Positions 29,949 to 40,828 of a stretch of 64,000 nucleotides of DNA are shown piece after piece. This DNA is from Marchantia polymorpha subsp. ruderalis (lineage: Eukaryota > Streptophyta > Marchantiopsida > Marchantiales > Marchantiaceae), in NCBI GenBank assembly GCA_037833965.1, contig AP031357.1, positions 4,484,001 to 4,548,000 on the forward strand, read 5' to 3'. The notes beneath the pieces are model-generated. The model did no database searches and was not told where the DNA came from. It worked only from the letters and a program-made list of their open reading frames with translations. Each line of letters starts with the position of its first letter. Position 1 is the stretch's first letter. The translations under genes and the position numbers were made by a program.

Positions 29949-32133
29949 TCAACATTCTCCGATACGTCTTATTGTCCTCCAAGAGCTGCTTGAACGTGAT
30001 GTTCACTTTTCGACTCCCGAGATCTTCGACCAAGTCATAGTGGGCGCGTTGGGTTGCCGGGGTCGGCGACGCTCTGCGAGGTTCCACGGTGGCTGCCAAC
30101 TTCGCCCCAAGGGAGGATGTCAAGTCTGGCCGCGGTGGGTCCTTTTGCGTGCGGATCGCTTCCTTCAACAGGTTGGTTACCTCATTGCGGATATCCGGAG
30201 CATAGTCCCGTTTCAGTAGGCGCACTGGCTCGTCCTCGACTGCTGTCTGGGGGCGCACTGCTGGTGTTTCTCGCGTAGCCGAAGACTTCCGAGCAGGTCG
30301 CAAGTCGGACTTGCCGGATGTCTTCTCTTTTCCTTTTCCCGTCCAATCGGCGGTTCTCCGTTCGTGCTTGCAAGTGTCACGCTCTTGCTCCTTGGATTTC
30401 TTGGAGCTACGAGTTTCGACCCGTGCGCACATAACCTCTTCAGCCGGCCATTCTTCGTCTTCGCCATCCCCGTCTGAACCTACTTCGACCTGGTTAACTT
30501 GCACGTCCTCCTTGGCAGGAGTGTTCACAAATCGTACCGCTGGCCGAGGGACTGGTGGCTGATCACACTCTGGCGCAGTGTGCCCGACCTTCTTGCAATT
30601 ACTACATGTCGGAGCATAATCGTTTCGCCTTTTTGGATGGGGACACTGCGGTGAGAAGTGCCCAACTTCCCCGCAATTATAACAAGCTCGCGGTGGCGGT
30701 GGGTCAAACGTCCCTGGAGGTGCTCTCCGCCTCACGGGTACCGTAGTGGCCCGATCCACCGGAATATATCGTGGGACTTGCATTGCTGAAACTGCAGGAG
30801 GGGTAGGAACCGACTGGACGGCGTAGGCTGTCTCTTCGCTCGCCTCTCCATAGTACTGAGGGTGCTCTCCATAGTACGGTTGCGCCCACTCTACTGCGTT
30901 GGCTGGATATGACGGACGGGTGGTAAGACACTCGGTGTTTGCATGTCCCACCGCCCCGCACGTAGTACACCATAAGTTCGCTCGCACTCTCCCGGGTGAT
31001 TTTCGGCGATCATGCCCGCCTACCACTTGAACCTTGAGATCGGCGAAGTCCTTCACAAGGGTCTCCATCTTCGAAGCTATATCTCCCGGCGCTCTGTCCG
31101 TAGTCACTCGTCGGATGCCCTTTTTCTTCGCTGACCCATGCTTCTTCCTCTTCTTCTCCTCCTCCGACGATGAGGTTTCCTCTTCTTCGGATGAAGAACG
31201 GTTCTCGTCCGAAGACGATTCCTCCGATGACGGAGTTGTACCTCTACGTCGTCTCCGCCCTCCCTTCGGTTTTCGCTCCTTCGACTCCCGTCTCTCTCTC
31301 CCTCTTCGGTTGAGAGTGGAAGTTTCGAAGGCTTCTGCCGATGCAATCACATCCTCAATAGTGTCGCACTTGCTACGTCGGCAAAAAGTCTCCATCTCCC
31401 GAGTTAAACCGGTCACGTACCAATCCACAGCTTGTTGTACCGAGAAAGGGGACCCTGGTCCTGTTTTCGGTATTCTGTCGAGGAGGTCCATAAATCTCTC
31501 AGTGTAGTCACGCAGACTCTCCTTCTTCTCTCGCTGCAAATTACGTAACTTTGTCAAAACCCGGCTGTCGTAGCCGAGCTCGCGAAAGCGGCGAAGGAAC
31601 TTCTCCTTCAGCTGGGCCCATGTGGTCAACCCAGTCGGATCGATGCTCTCGTGATTATACCAACTCCTCGCTTTCTTCCGCAGAAGGCTTGGAAAGATCC
31701 TTAGTCGGTCGTCGTCTGCGATCTCGCGATTGGCAATAGACACCGACTCGAATAACTTGATGTATGAATCTGCATCGTCGTCATCCCCACTCCCTTTGTA
31801 CTTCGGGTAGGAATGTTTAGTAATCGGCTGAGGTAGCCGCACATTGGCTTGTCCGTCCGCCATCGGTGTGTCTGTCGACGGTTCTCGGGCGGTCGGTTCT
31901 ACTTCACTAGGCGGGTCCGTGCAAGGAATATCTAGTAGAACTGTAAGCACCAAGTTTGGTTCCGAGTCGTCGGGGGTAGGTTCCCCAAGGATGTCGGCCG
32001 AACTAGGCTTAGGTACTCTTTTTGGTGTTTTCTTGTTTTGACGCCGTGTCTCTTCCACGGCCTTCTCTGAATCTCGTCGGAACTTGCGGACAGCTCTAGC
32101 ACTTAGGTTGCTCCCGCCAGCCCCAGTCGACAT
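29614..32133 (-). CDS. gag: E1 Gag polyprotein
   Basis: Capsid/nucleocapsid precursor. The ATG at 32133 lies 86 bp past the 5' LTR and follows the PBS. The capsid-type retrotrans_gag region is at about residues 110-260 (TWAQLKEKFLRRFRELGYDS, then ESLRDYTERFMDLLDRIP). A Ser/Glu- and Arg/Lys-rich stretch (280-345) follows, then three CCHC knuckles: CTTCGAVGHANTEC near 395, CYNCGEVGHFSPQC and CSNCKKVGHTAPEC near 480-520. Meaningful Gag sequence probably ends near 29920; the remaining in-frame codons to 29614 overlap protease in another frame. A partial second gag is at 46254-47689. Confidence 0.92.
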   Translation of the reverse strand: MSTGAGGSNLSARAVRKFRRDSEKAVEETRRQNKKTPKRVPKPSSADILGEPTPDDSEPNLVLTVLLDIPCTDPPSEVEPTAREPSTDTPMADGQANVRLPQPITKHSYPKYKGSGDDDDADSYIKLFESVSIANREIADDDRLRIFPSLLRKKARSWYNHESIDPTGLTTWAQLKEKFLRRFRELGYDSRVLTKLRNLQREKKESLRDYTERFMDLLDRIPKTGPGSPFSVQQAVDWYVTGLTREMETFCRRSKCDTIEDVIASAEAFETSTLNRRGRERRESKERKPKGGRRRRRGTTPSSEESSSDENRSSSEEEETSSSEEEKKRKKHGSAKKKGIRRVTTDRAPGDIASKMETLVKDFADLKVQVVGGHDRRKSPGRVRANLWCTTCGAVGHANTECLTTRPSYPANAVEWAQPYYGEHPQYYGEASEETAYAVQSVPTPPAVSAMQVPRYIPVDRATTVPVRRRAPPGTFDPPPPRACYNCGEVGHFSPQCPHPKRRNDYAPTCSNCKKVGHTAPECDQPPVPRPAVRFVNTPAKEDVQVNQVEVGSDGDGEDEEWPAEEVMCARVETRSSKKSKEQERDTCKHERRTADWTGKGKEKTSGKSDLRPARKSSATRETPAVRPQTAVEDEPVRLLKRDYAPDIRNEVTNLLKEAIRTQKDPPRPDLTSSLGAKLAATVEPRRASPTPATQRAHYDLVEDLGSRKVNITFKQLLEDNKTYRRMLMLSAEAARIHILSSISSGERRPRATRDRCGNSRVLCTQSAHRLWIRSQHNDGGYSESLGVQSIRTLEACVEISGSDAENACRYAAQCQDNHRGCGLSVDVYHPSTDDEAGL

Positions 32134-32179
32134 TCACCGAGCATGGCTGCTCGTAAAAACCCCGGTGTTGACGCAACTG

Positions 32180-32197
32180 TCCCCGGCAGCGGCGCCA
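32180..32197 (-). promoter_or_regulatory. Primer-binding site, tRNA-Asp(GTC)
   Basis: The minus strand reads TGGCGCCGCTGCCGGGGA. It complements the 3' end of plant tRNA-Asp(GTC) except for one base (C for T at position 9). It is 22 bp from the LTR end rather than adjacent, and the spacer contains AAGAAG/CTTCTT, able to form a small hairpin. Confidence 0.88.
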
Positions 32198-33183
32198 AAA
32201 AGAAGTTGTCGGCTTCTTATGTAATAACCCACTAAAGGCTAAAACTGCAATATAGTGGTAGAAAGGTCGAACCCACAGGGACAGAGGAACACACAGGGTA
32301 CAAAGTGTCACGTTTTAACAGACTATTGAGGAGTTTGAATTCTCAGGCAACTATCACTCCCAGAAATACTGCAAGTGTCCACTCGGAGCGCACTCGGAGG
32401 TCGCACAGTGCAGCGTAACACACACACATACACGCACCTGAAACTACAGAAACACAACCCAGAGATCCGTTAGGACCTCTACTTCAAGATTTCAGGGGGA
32501 AAGTCTCTCACGAGCACACTCGGCAAAGCTGCGGGCAGTGACTTCCAACTCCGGCTTTTACAACGCTTCCACTAGCTTGCTGCTAGTGTAGGAAACCCGG
32601 TTTGGACTACCTACTTCGGATCGAAGTCACTCCTACGCGGTGAACAACACTCTCAACTCACAAAACGCGCAGAGAACACAGGTCCGCACTGAAGGACTCA
32701 CTAAGAAACATTCCAGTAACACAACAACAGTCTATTGAAGAGTTTGAATTCTCAGGCACTTGTCATTCCCAGAAATGCTACAGGGGTTACCCTCAAGGCA
32801 CCTGCTGCAGCGTAACCTGAATTTACAACCAAGGCTTACACGAAGTAGCAAAACTTCACTTTGGCATTCAGGGGAAAAATCCCAAGGGAGTACAATCAGA
32901 AAGAAACACTCGAAGGGGTAGGGGCGAAACTGTTCAAGTATCTAACTAGTCACTGGCTCTGAGCATCGGCAGTCACCCGCAGGTGCAGATCCGAACTACT
33001 CAAGTCTCTAACCAATGGACTAGCTCTGAACATTCGGCCGAAGGCCTTCAGCTACAAAATGCGGAACGCTAAGTTGTAACTCCTCGTGCGTGGTGACAGA
33101 ACTCAAGGACACAAACACGCAAAGGAAATGGGTTCCTGATCTACTCTTCTGATGGGAAAGAACCCCAGGCAAAACGCCTGGAA

Positions 33184-33193
33184 CTATTTTATA
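33184..33193 (-). promoter_or_regulatory. TATA box, E1 5' LTR
   Basis: TATAAAATAG (minus). The hairpin CCAGGC/GCCTGG at 33165-33181 lies between it and the expected start site. It would direct the genomic RNA through R-U5 into gag. Confidence 0.7.
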
Positions 33194-33229
33194 CCTTCTA
33201 GGTCCTACCTACCACTACACTGCACTACG

Positions 33230-36200
33230 CTACACGCCTGCACGGAACCACGCTACACTACACTCCGCGGAACCTGTACTACGTCTCCTACGCGGCCGAC
33301 TGCCGCGCACTAACTCCCTACCCTGCCACTCTTCCGCTCGACTACGCAGTCCCAACCGCTGCAACGCCGCGGACACCTCCCCTTCGAGGGCGGACATGGT
33401 ATCCTGTGCCTTCGACAGAAAGGCCTCGAGCTTCTTCGCTACCTTCCGCCGACTCCTACTGTCACCTGACAACAACCCGGCTGCGCGCAATTCAAACTCA
33501 CGCAGTGTGAGTTTCTCCTGCGCCTTCACTTCCCAGTGGGCGTAGCCCTTGAGACAGTGGGCGACTCGCCTCGCCGTCTCCACCTTCGTGCGATCCGCCT
33601 CCTTCCTGCGATCCTCTTCAATCGTCACTAATTGCGATTCGGCTTCAGCACGTTGCGCTCTCAATTCGCCACACTCTGACTGTAACCTGCGGATTAATTC
33701 TTCATCCGCCTGCCGTGCGAGCTGACATTGTTCCAACAACCGCGTCTGTCGCACGAGCTCCTCTGACAAAATCCGATTCTGGGCCTGCTCAGAGTTGAGT
33801 GCTTCCTTGACCTTCACCTGCTCCTTGGTGAGCTCGCCCAGTTTCTCATCCTTCATCTTCTCGGAGTGCTTGTAGAATTTCTGATTAAGCTTGTACTGAC
33901 CCCACAAGCACTCATGCTTCTCCCTCAAGTCCCTCAACTCCTGGTCCACTCTAGCTAATAGCTTGCTGGTGTGGACTTTAGTGCGAGTCCGCCTGCGCAC
34001 TAACTCGATGTAAGATCCCGGCTGGAGTGGGTCGGCGTATTTATCGACCTTCCGATCCAAGTACCGCAGCAACGGAATCACCTGCTCAGAGAGCGCCGCC
34101 GCCGGCGCTCCAACAATTTCCTCCTCCTCCTCCTCGGTGTCTTCTGCTCCTGACATTTCTTCCGTGGAGCCTCCGTCGTCATCATCCGAGTGGAGAATTT
34201 CAGTCGCCATTGATTGCGTCGGCGACTGCCCCGAGTGGGGCTGCACGTCCTCGACGTGTGCTGCCTGCGAAGGCACGGCTGCAGCCTCGCTGCTCGTCGC
34301 CAAAATGTCTAAGGCGGAAGGCGAATGTATCCGAGCGGCATCCCCGTCGCTCGCTGGTTGATTGCCCACCGCATTCTCTCTGTCGCCGTCGTCCGTCGCC
34401 GAAGGAGATTGAGCGGAGGGTGGCTGCGCGGGGTTGGATTGCGCATCGCGCATCGAGGTTTCATCCCGCGGACAGTCACTCCGCTCCTCCGTCTGCTGCT
34501 CCCTTGATCGGTCCGTGGGGGCTGTGCCCGGCCCGTGCGCAGGCGCATTTGCCGGCGCCTTGTTTGCCGCAGGCGTAGCGCCGCGGACATCTATCGCCGA
34601 AGGCGACATGGCCGGGGGCCGCACGCCCGATGTTCCTTGGCCTATAGGCCCTACCGCCGAAGGCGCATCTATCGGCGGACTTCCCGCCGATGGTGCGGCC
34701 TCCGCACGCTCTCTGCTCGTATCTCCTCGGCTCGAAGACCCTGGCGCCGAAGGCGCAAATTGCGGCGCGTGGTGCGCCGGAGGGTCTGGCCCCGAGGGCC
34801 GGTGTCTCGTAGGCGGTTCTTCCGCCGGCTCTTTCCCCTTCCTGCGTTGGAACGGGGGTGATTCTTGCCTGTGCACAGGCGGCACGTGTGGAGGTGTCCT
34901 GTGCACAGGCGACCTGTGCACAGGTGAGCGCCTGTGCACAGGCGGACTGCTCCTTCCCACGCGTAAGCGTAGATCCACGTCCACTTGTGTTCGCCGGTCC
35001 GCGGAGGCTCGTCCGTCCGCGGAGGTTCGCCTGTGCGCAAACGGAACATCTGTCCGCATCGCACGTGGTAACTCCGGAGGCCCTTGGCCCGTAGGCGGCC
35101 TCTCTCCCGACGAGGTTGCAGCGTGGCCCGTTGTCCCTTGGGTCGTCCGCGCTTCCTCTCGCCTTTCTGGCGACGCACTTCCTATCTCCGTCGCAATCGT
35201 CGCCGTGTCTGCACTGTCAGCTGGTAACACCAGTCTGCGTGCCTTCTGCTTCGGCCGGCTGTATGGTTCGCACAGCGGCCGCGGTCGAATGGGAGCAGAG
35301 GGTTCTTGATGCTGCTCCTCTTCGGACTCTTCCCTCCATCGCCGCTTCCGCGGCACTCGCGCTGCAGGAGTTTGTCTCCCTTCATCCCTCCGTCTTGATG
35401 GGGTAGAAGTCGGTGACTCCTCCGCATCAGTGTCGACCTCGTTCTCCCGCACATACTTCCCGGGATGGTCGATGGACAATGGCGGAAAATGTTCAAGCTC
35501 CGCCGCTGTCAAACAATTCCGCTGTCGATAAAAATTGATGAGGAAAGGAGAAAGATGGTTTAGAGTTCCCCCCTTCTCCTCAAACGCGTGCTGTCGCATC
35601 ACCCTGTGCAGGATGCTCGCCCAGTGAATTGGAGTTCCCTCGATGACGCACTCCACAAAAGAGACCTGCCACAATGTGATGTAGCAGGCGCGGTGCGGCT
35701 GCAGTAATTGCATCAGCGCCGCGGACAGAGTCCGGCGAAATCGATCCTTGTAATCACGGGTCTTGTACCCATTCTTGGTAGACCTCCCGGTCTTGAACAG
35801 CTCCACAAATTGCGCCTCTTCTTGCTTGGTCACCTTGATGCTCTCACTGTCGAAAAGGAGATGCCCTGGCATGCCAGCACATCTTCCCAACGCCTGCGCC
35901 CAATCTTGGACTGTCCACCGGTCAACATGCGGACGTAATCCGCGCGAGGGTGGTCCCTGTGGCTCTAGCCACTCGCGCACCATATTCGCGCAGATGTAAT
36001 TCCATCCCCATAGCAAGAAATCGAGCTTTCTTGCTATTAAGCGCTCTTCGAAAGCGCGCAGCCCGTTCTGCGGCAGGCGAAGTGGCACCATCCGCAATCT
36101 GCTCGGTCTCGTCATTGCGTTCCTGGGGTTCGCTCGCCCGCTCATTCTACTTCCGCACTGTCCGCGTTTCTTTCTCTCTCGGCAAACTCTAATCGCTCTC

Positions 36201-36367
36201 AATTCCAAATCACGCGCACTCACTTCTCCCTCAATCAACAAGAAATCTCCTGTGTGACGACGTCGAGAATGGTCCGCAGCCAGCAGATGGATGCGCGCAG
36301 CGCGCACAAGAGATTGGAATCGCGAATTCAAGAATGGGACGTTATCCGCCGCCCGGTCGAAGGTCAT
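33230..36367 (-). CDS. LTR-embedded U3 protein, 1045 aa (E1 5' LTR)
   Basis: Second intact copy in the same element. Its translation differs from the 3' LTR copy by a single residue that I could see (Lys for Arg at 202, in NGYKTRDYKDR). Domains are as described for the 3' copy. Lying upstream of the 5' LTR TATA box, this copy is not part of the genomic RNA started in the same LTR, and would be expressed only from an upstream or cryptic promoter. Confidence 0.7.
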   Translation of the reverse strand: MTFDRAADNVPFLNSRFQSLVRAARIHLLAADHSRRRHTGDFLLIEGEVSARDLELRAIRVCRERKKRGQCGSRMSGRANPRNAMTRPSRLRMVPLRLPQNGLRAFEERLIARKLDFLLWGWNYICANMVREWLEPQGPPSRGLRPHVDRWTVQDWAQALGRCAGMPGHLLFDSESIKVTKQEEAQFVELFKTGRSTKNGYKTRDYKDRFRRTLSAALMQLLQPHRACYITLWQVSFVECVIEGTPIHWASILHRVMRQHAFEEKGGTLNHLSPFLINFYRQRNCLTAAELEHFPPLSIDHPGKYVRENEVDTDAEESPTSTPSRRRDEGRQTPAARVPRKRRWREESEEEQHQEPSAPIRPRPLCEPYSRPKQKARRLVLPADSADTATIATEIGSASPERREEARTTQGTTGHAATSSGERPPTGQGPPELPRAMRTDVPFAHRRTSADGRASADRRTQVDVDLRLRVGRSSPPVHRRSPVHRSPVHRTPPHVPPVHRQESPPFQRRKGKEPAEEPPTRHRPSGPDPPAHHAPQFAPSAPGSSSRGDTSRERAEAAPSAGSPPIDAPSAVGPIGQGTSGVRPPAMSPSAIDVRGATPAANKAPANAPAHGPGTAPTDRSREQQTEERSDCPRDETSMRDAQSNPAQPPSAQSPSATDDGDRENAVGNQPASDGDAARIHSPSALDILATSSEAAAVPSQAAHVEDVQPHSGQSPTQSMATEILHSDDDDGGSTEEMSGAEDTEEEEEEIVGAPAAALSEQVIPLLRYLDRKVDKYADPLQPGSYIELVRRRTRTKVHTSKLLARVDQELRDLREKHECLWGQYKLNQKFYKHSEKMKDEKLGELTKEQVKVKEALNSEQAQNRILSEELVRQTRLLEQCQLARQADEELIRRLQSECGELRAQRAEAESQLVTIEEDRRKEADRTKVETARRVAHCLKGYAHWEVKAQEKLTLREFELRAAGLLSGDSRSRRKVAKKLEAFLSKAQDTMSALEGEVSAALQRLGLRSRAEEWQGRELVRGSRPRRRRSTGSAECSVAWFRAGV

Positions 36368-37565
36368 GGTCGGCTCTTGGTCGTGAAGAACGTCTCACTT
36401 GATGGCCGCGCCGGCTGTACGCTGGAACGGTCTTCGCTCTCACGCGCGGCTTCACGCTCCGCCGTCGTCGATTAAACTCTCACGCTCGAATTGGCGGATT
36501 TGAACTCCGCGAGCGTGTCACCCTCCGGACATGGGGGCGTAGCGCCGAAGGCGAGTTTTCCGCCTTGCGCGGTACACTTGTTCGTACCGCCCCTCGGCCA
36601 ATCTCCTTCTGCCTTGACGCGTGTGTCCGCATGTCGGACAAAAATTCAACTCCTGCCTGTGCGCAGGCAGGGGCCTCGGCGGATTCTCCGCCGGCGCGGA
36701 ACTTGAACATCCTCCTGTGCACAGGCGTTCGCGTTGACCGTGGTCAGCCGTCTCCGTCCAGTCTGTCCGTTCCTTGTCTCTCCGTCGGCGCTTCCGCCGC
36801 CGCAACTCCGTCCGTCCAAGAGCGCATCCACCCGTGCCGTCCGCACGGTCCGTACCTGTTGGATTACTCTGGCGGCTCTTCCGACGTACGCGGCGCTGCG
36901 CTGGCGCGGAAGGCGCCGTACACTTTCTACCTCACAAGGCGCATTTCTAGGGCCCAAGGCGGATTTTCCGCCGACGCCGAAGTGCCTGTGCACAGGCGTA
37001 CGCCTGTGCGTAGGCGGACTTCGCGCCTTCCCTAACCCTACTTCGCCTGTGCACAGGCGAACGCCTTCGTCCGTGCATAGGACAAAACTTGAATCCCCCT
37101 TCCGCGTAGGCGGAATTCGCGCCGGTGGCGAACTCCTTCCGCCGTAGGCGACCGCCTCCGTTTCTTCCAGTAGCGATAACTCTCTAAGTCCTCGTCCGTT
37201 CCAAGCGTTCTTGGGCTCGTTGGAATCAGCGCGTCGAGCTCTTTCCAACGGAATCCTAACTTGGTCAAGGCGCCCAAGGGGTGACCTAATTACGGGGGCT
37301 TCCCTACAGCCGCGGACGCATCCTCCGAAGGCGGGTTTTGCGCCTTGCGCCGTAGAGATCCTAACTGCGGAGCTCGCAAGGAGGGTGGTGCCTGTCCTTA
37401 CTGCTGCACCCAAAATCCCAGATTCTACAAGATCCCTCGAGAATTCCCGCGATCTTCCGGATTCACTCTGTTTTGATGTACCGAAGGCTATTTACAATGC
37501 TGCCAGGGTACAGTTTTCCAAAAATGTTTTAATTTCCTCAAAATTGCCAAAAGTGGGGTACCACA

Positions 37566-37570
37566 CTGCT
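37566..37570 (+). other. Target-site duplication of E1 (right), CTGCT
   Basis: Matches 21036-21040 exactly. Confidence 0.95.
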
Positions 37571-40022
37571 ACATCACATTGTGGCAGGTCTCTTTTGTGG
37601 AGTGCATCATCGAGGGAACTCCAATTCACTGGGCGAGCATCCTGCACAGGGTGATGCGACAACACGCTTTTGAGGAGAAGGGGGGAACTCTAAATCATCT
37701 CTCTCCTTTCCTCATCAATTTTTATCGACAGCGAAATTGTTTGACCGCGGCGGAGCTGGCTCGGTTTCCGCCGTTGTCCATCGACCATCCCGGGAGGTAT
37801 GTGCGAGAGAATGAGGTCGACACTGATGCAGAGGAGTCGCCGACTTCTACTCCGTCAAGGCGGAGGGACGAAGGGAGAAGTACTCCTGCAGCAAGAGTGC
37901 CGCGGAAGCGGCGATGGAGAGAGGAGTCTGAAGAGGAGCAGCATCAAGAACCCACAGCTCCCATTCGACCGCGGCCATTGTACGAATCGTACAGCCGGCC
38001 GAAGCAGAAGGCGCGCAGGCTGGTGTTACCAGTCAGCAGCGCGGACACGGCGACGATTGCGACGGATAAGGAAGTGCGTCGCCGGAGAAGAGCGAGGGAG
38101 CGCGGACGTCTGCAGGAGCAACGGACCACGCTGCACCCTCGACGGACGAGAGGCCGCCTACGGGCCAAGGGCCTCCGGAGTTACCACGTGCGTGGCGGAC
38201 AGGTGTTCCGCCTGCGCACAGGCGAGCCTCGACGGACGGGCAAGCCTCGACGGACAGACGACCACAAGCGGACGTGGACCTACGCCTACGCGTGGGAAGA
38301 AGCAGTCCGCCTGTGCACAGGTCACCTCCACACGTGCCGCCTGTGCACAGGCAGGAATCACCCCCGTTCCAACGTAGGAAGGGGAAGGAGCCGGCGGAAG
38401 ACCCGCCTACGGGACATAGGCCTTCGGGGCCAAACCCTCCGGCGCACAACGCGCCGCGATTTGCGCCTTCGGCGCCAAGGTCTTCGGGCCGAGGAGATGC
38501 GAGCAGGGAGCGTGCGGAGGCCGCACCATTGGCGGGTAATCCGCCGGTAGATGCGCCTTCGGCGGTAGGGCCTACGGGCCAAGGGACATCGGGCGAGCGG
38601 CCCCCGGCTATGTCGCCTTTGGCGATAGACGCCTTCGGCGCTGCGCCTGCGGCGGACAAGGCGCCGGCATTTGCGCCTGTGCACAGGCGCTCGCCTGTGC
38701 GCAGGTCGCCTGTGCACAGGCCGGACATAGCCCTCGCGCAAGACCGATCGAGGGAGCAGCACCTGACAGAGGAGCGGACTGACTGTTCGCGGGACGAAAT
38801 TTTGGTGCGCGATGCGCAATCAAACCCCGCGCAGACACCCTCCGCTCGATCGCCTTCGGCGGCGGACGTCGGCGGCAGAGAGGATACGATTGAAGACCGA
38901 CCAGCGGGCGACGGGGATGTAGCACGGCCACATTCACCCACCGCCTTAGACATTTTGGCGAAGAGCAGCGAGGCTGCAGCGGTGCCTTCGTAGGCAGCAC
39001 ACGTCGACGACGTGCAGCCCCACTCGAGACAGTCGCCAACGCAATCAATGGCGACTGAAATCCTCAACTCGGATGATGACGATGGAGGCTCCACCAAAGC
39101 AATGTCGGGAGCAGGGGATACCGAGGAGGAGGAGGAGGAAATTGTTGGAGCGCCGGCAGCGGCGCTCTCTGAGCAGGTGATTCCGTTGCTGAAGTACTTG
39201 GATCGCAAAATCGATAAATACGCCGATCCACTCCAGCCGGGATCTTACATCGAGTTAGTGCGCAGGCGGACTCGCACTAAAGTCCACACTAGCAAGCTAC
39301 TAGCTAGGGTGGACCAGGAGTTGAGGGAATTGAAGGAGAGGCATGCCTGTTTATGGGGGCAGTACAACCTTGAGAGGAAATCGCACGCCCTCGACAGGAT
39401 GCGGAAGGATAGAGTGGAAGAGCTCACCCGGGATGTGTTGCAGACCACGCAGGATTTGATGTCTGAGAAAACTCAGAATCAGATTCTGTCAGGAGAGCTC
39501 GTGCGACAGACGCGTTTGTTGGCGGAGTGTCAGCTCACACGGCAGGCGGATGAGGATTTAATCCGCAGGCTACAGTCACAATGTGGCGAATTGAGAGCGC
39601 AGCGTGCGGAGGCCGAATCGCAGTTAGTGGTAATTGAAGAGGATCGCAGGCGAGAGGCAGATCGCACGAAGGAGGAGACGGCGAGGCGTGTCGCCCACTG
39701 TCTCAAGGGCTACGCCCACTGGGAAGTGGCGGCGCAGGAGAAACTCACACTGCGTGAGTTTGAACTTCGCGCAGTAGGGTTGTTGGCAGGCGACAGCAGG
39801 AGTCGGCGGAAGGTAGCGAAGAAGCTCGACGCTTTTCTGTCGAAGGCGCGCGATACCATGTCCACCCTCGAGGTGGAGGTGTCCGCGGCGTTGAAGCGGT
39901 TGGGACTGCGCAGTCGAGCGGAAGACTGGCAGGGTAGGGAGTTAGTGCGCGGCAATCCGTCGCGCAGGAGACGTAGCACCGGTTCCGCGGAGTGTAGTGT
40001 AGCGTGGTTCCATGCCGGCGTA
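37571..40022 (+). mobile_element. LTR-D, right part (remaining U3 frame)
   Basis: Continuation of LTR-D from the E1 insertion point to just before the U3 frame's stop. It ends abruptly at about 40022, before the TATA box and R-U5, and is fused to integrase sequence of E8. The true LTR end is lost. Confidence 0.8.
37571..40022 (+). pseudogene. U3 protein, remainder in LTR-D, broken
   Basis: Covers residues from about 229 to the C-terminus. A frameshift lies near 38066, the frame recovers by about 38274, and a stop (CAG to TAG) lies at about 38992. The coiled-coil part (39012-40020) is open and fused at its end to integrase-derived codons. Sequence differs appreciably from the 1045-aa copies, consistent with an older LTR. 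Confidence 0.8.
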
Positions 40023-40828
40023 CATTGCGCTACATTCTGGTAGCAACGGACTACGCCACCAAGATGGTGGAGGCCAGAGCCACCAGAAGGGATGATGCTG
40101 CCACAGTCGCCGCATTCTTGTTTGAGTCGATCATCACACGCTACGGATGTCCCTTAGAGCTAGTCAGCAACCGGGGCACGCATTTTCTGAATCAGATCAT
40201 CGAAGATCTGACACGGTATTTCCACATCAAGCACCGGAAGACTACTCCATACAATCCCAAGGCAAATGGACTGACGGAGAAGTCCAATGGTCTGCTGTGT
40301 AAAATACTACTCAAGGTCACGGTGAATCACGCTCACGACTAGGATACGAAGCTAGCAGCCGCTCTATGGGCGTACCGCACAGCTGAGAAGATCACGACCA
40401 AACAGACACCATACTTTCTGGTGTATGGGCAACACCCGATCCTCCCGATCGAATTTGAAGTACCCACCCAACGAACGTTGGATTTGCAGAGGATGGGCGC
40501 AGAGGAGAGTCAGCTCTACAGGTTACAGGAAGTCATGCTGCTGGATGAGAGGAGACGAGACGCCGAAGATCGCACCAGGAAAATCCAGCTCCGCCGAAAG
40601 GAGAGATACGATAAAAAGATCAAACCGGTACTCCTGCAGGCGGGTGATTTGGCATTGCTCTACGACAGCAGGCATGCCAGATTCCCAGGCAAACTGCACC
40701 TAAGGTGGATGGGACCTTACAGGGTTGTCGAAGTCTTCCCGAATGGATCCATCCAACTTGCGGACCTGGCCGGCGATTTGTTAGGCACCCGAGTCAACGG
40801 GTGGCGGTTGAAGAAATACCACATGTGA
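40023..40828 (+). pseudogene. E8 integrase, C-terminal part with a stop
   Basis: Begins at RYILVATDYATKM of the integrase core, includes SNRGTHF (Asp to Asn at the second catalytic position) and LTEKSNG. A TAG at 40340-40342 replaces the Trp codon in HAHDWDTK. It then runs to the same C-terminus as E1. Loss of a catalytic Asp and the stop make it inactive. Confidence 0.88.

Larger units (their letters stand above)
21041..37565 (-). mobile_element. E1: complete Ty3-type LTR retrotransposon (16.5 kb)
   Basis: Ends are TG...CA, target duplication CTGCT. On the minus strand the order is 5' LTR (32220-37565), tRNA-Asp PBS, gag with three CCHC knuckles, protease, RT, RNase H, integrase, polypurine tract, 3' LTR (21041-26434). 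No chromodomain or second RNase H is seen, which with the tRNA-Asp primer fits the Athila-like branch of non-chromoviral plant Ty3 elements; the lineage call is inference. The internal region is 5785 bp. All main coding domains look intact if two recoding events are allowed. It lies antisense within LTR-D. Confidence 0.95.
32220..37565 (-). mobile_element. E1 5' LTR (5346 bp)
   Basis: Same structure as the 3' LTR. About 14 substitutions were seen between the two, all transitions, plus a 48-bp deletion here near 36731 in the leader upstream of the U3 frame. This LTR supplies the promoter for gag-pol. Confidence 0.95.

Noticed and set aside
32096..32311. Upstream frame crossing the LTR end into gag (MTLCTLCVPLSLWV...)
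   Set aside because: Lacks a proper ATG (GTG at the start), recurs in every LTR end, and overlaps the real gag start in another frame.
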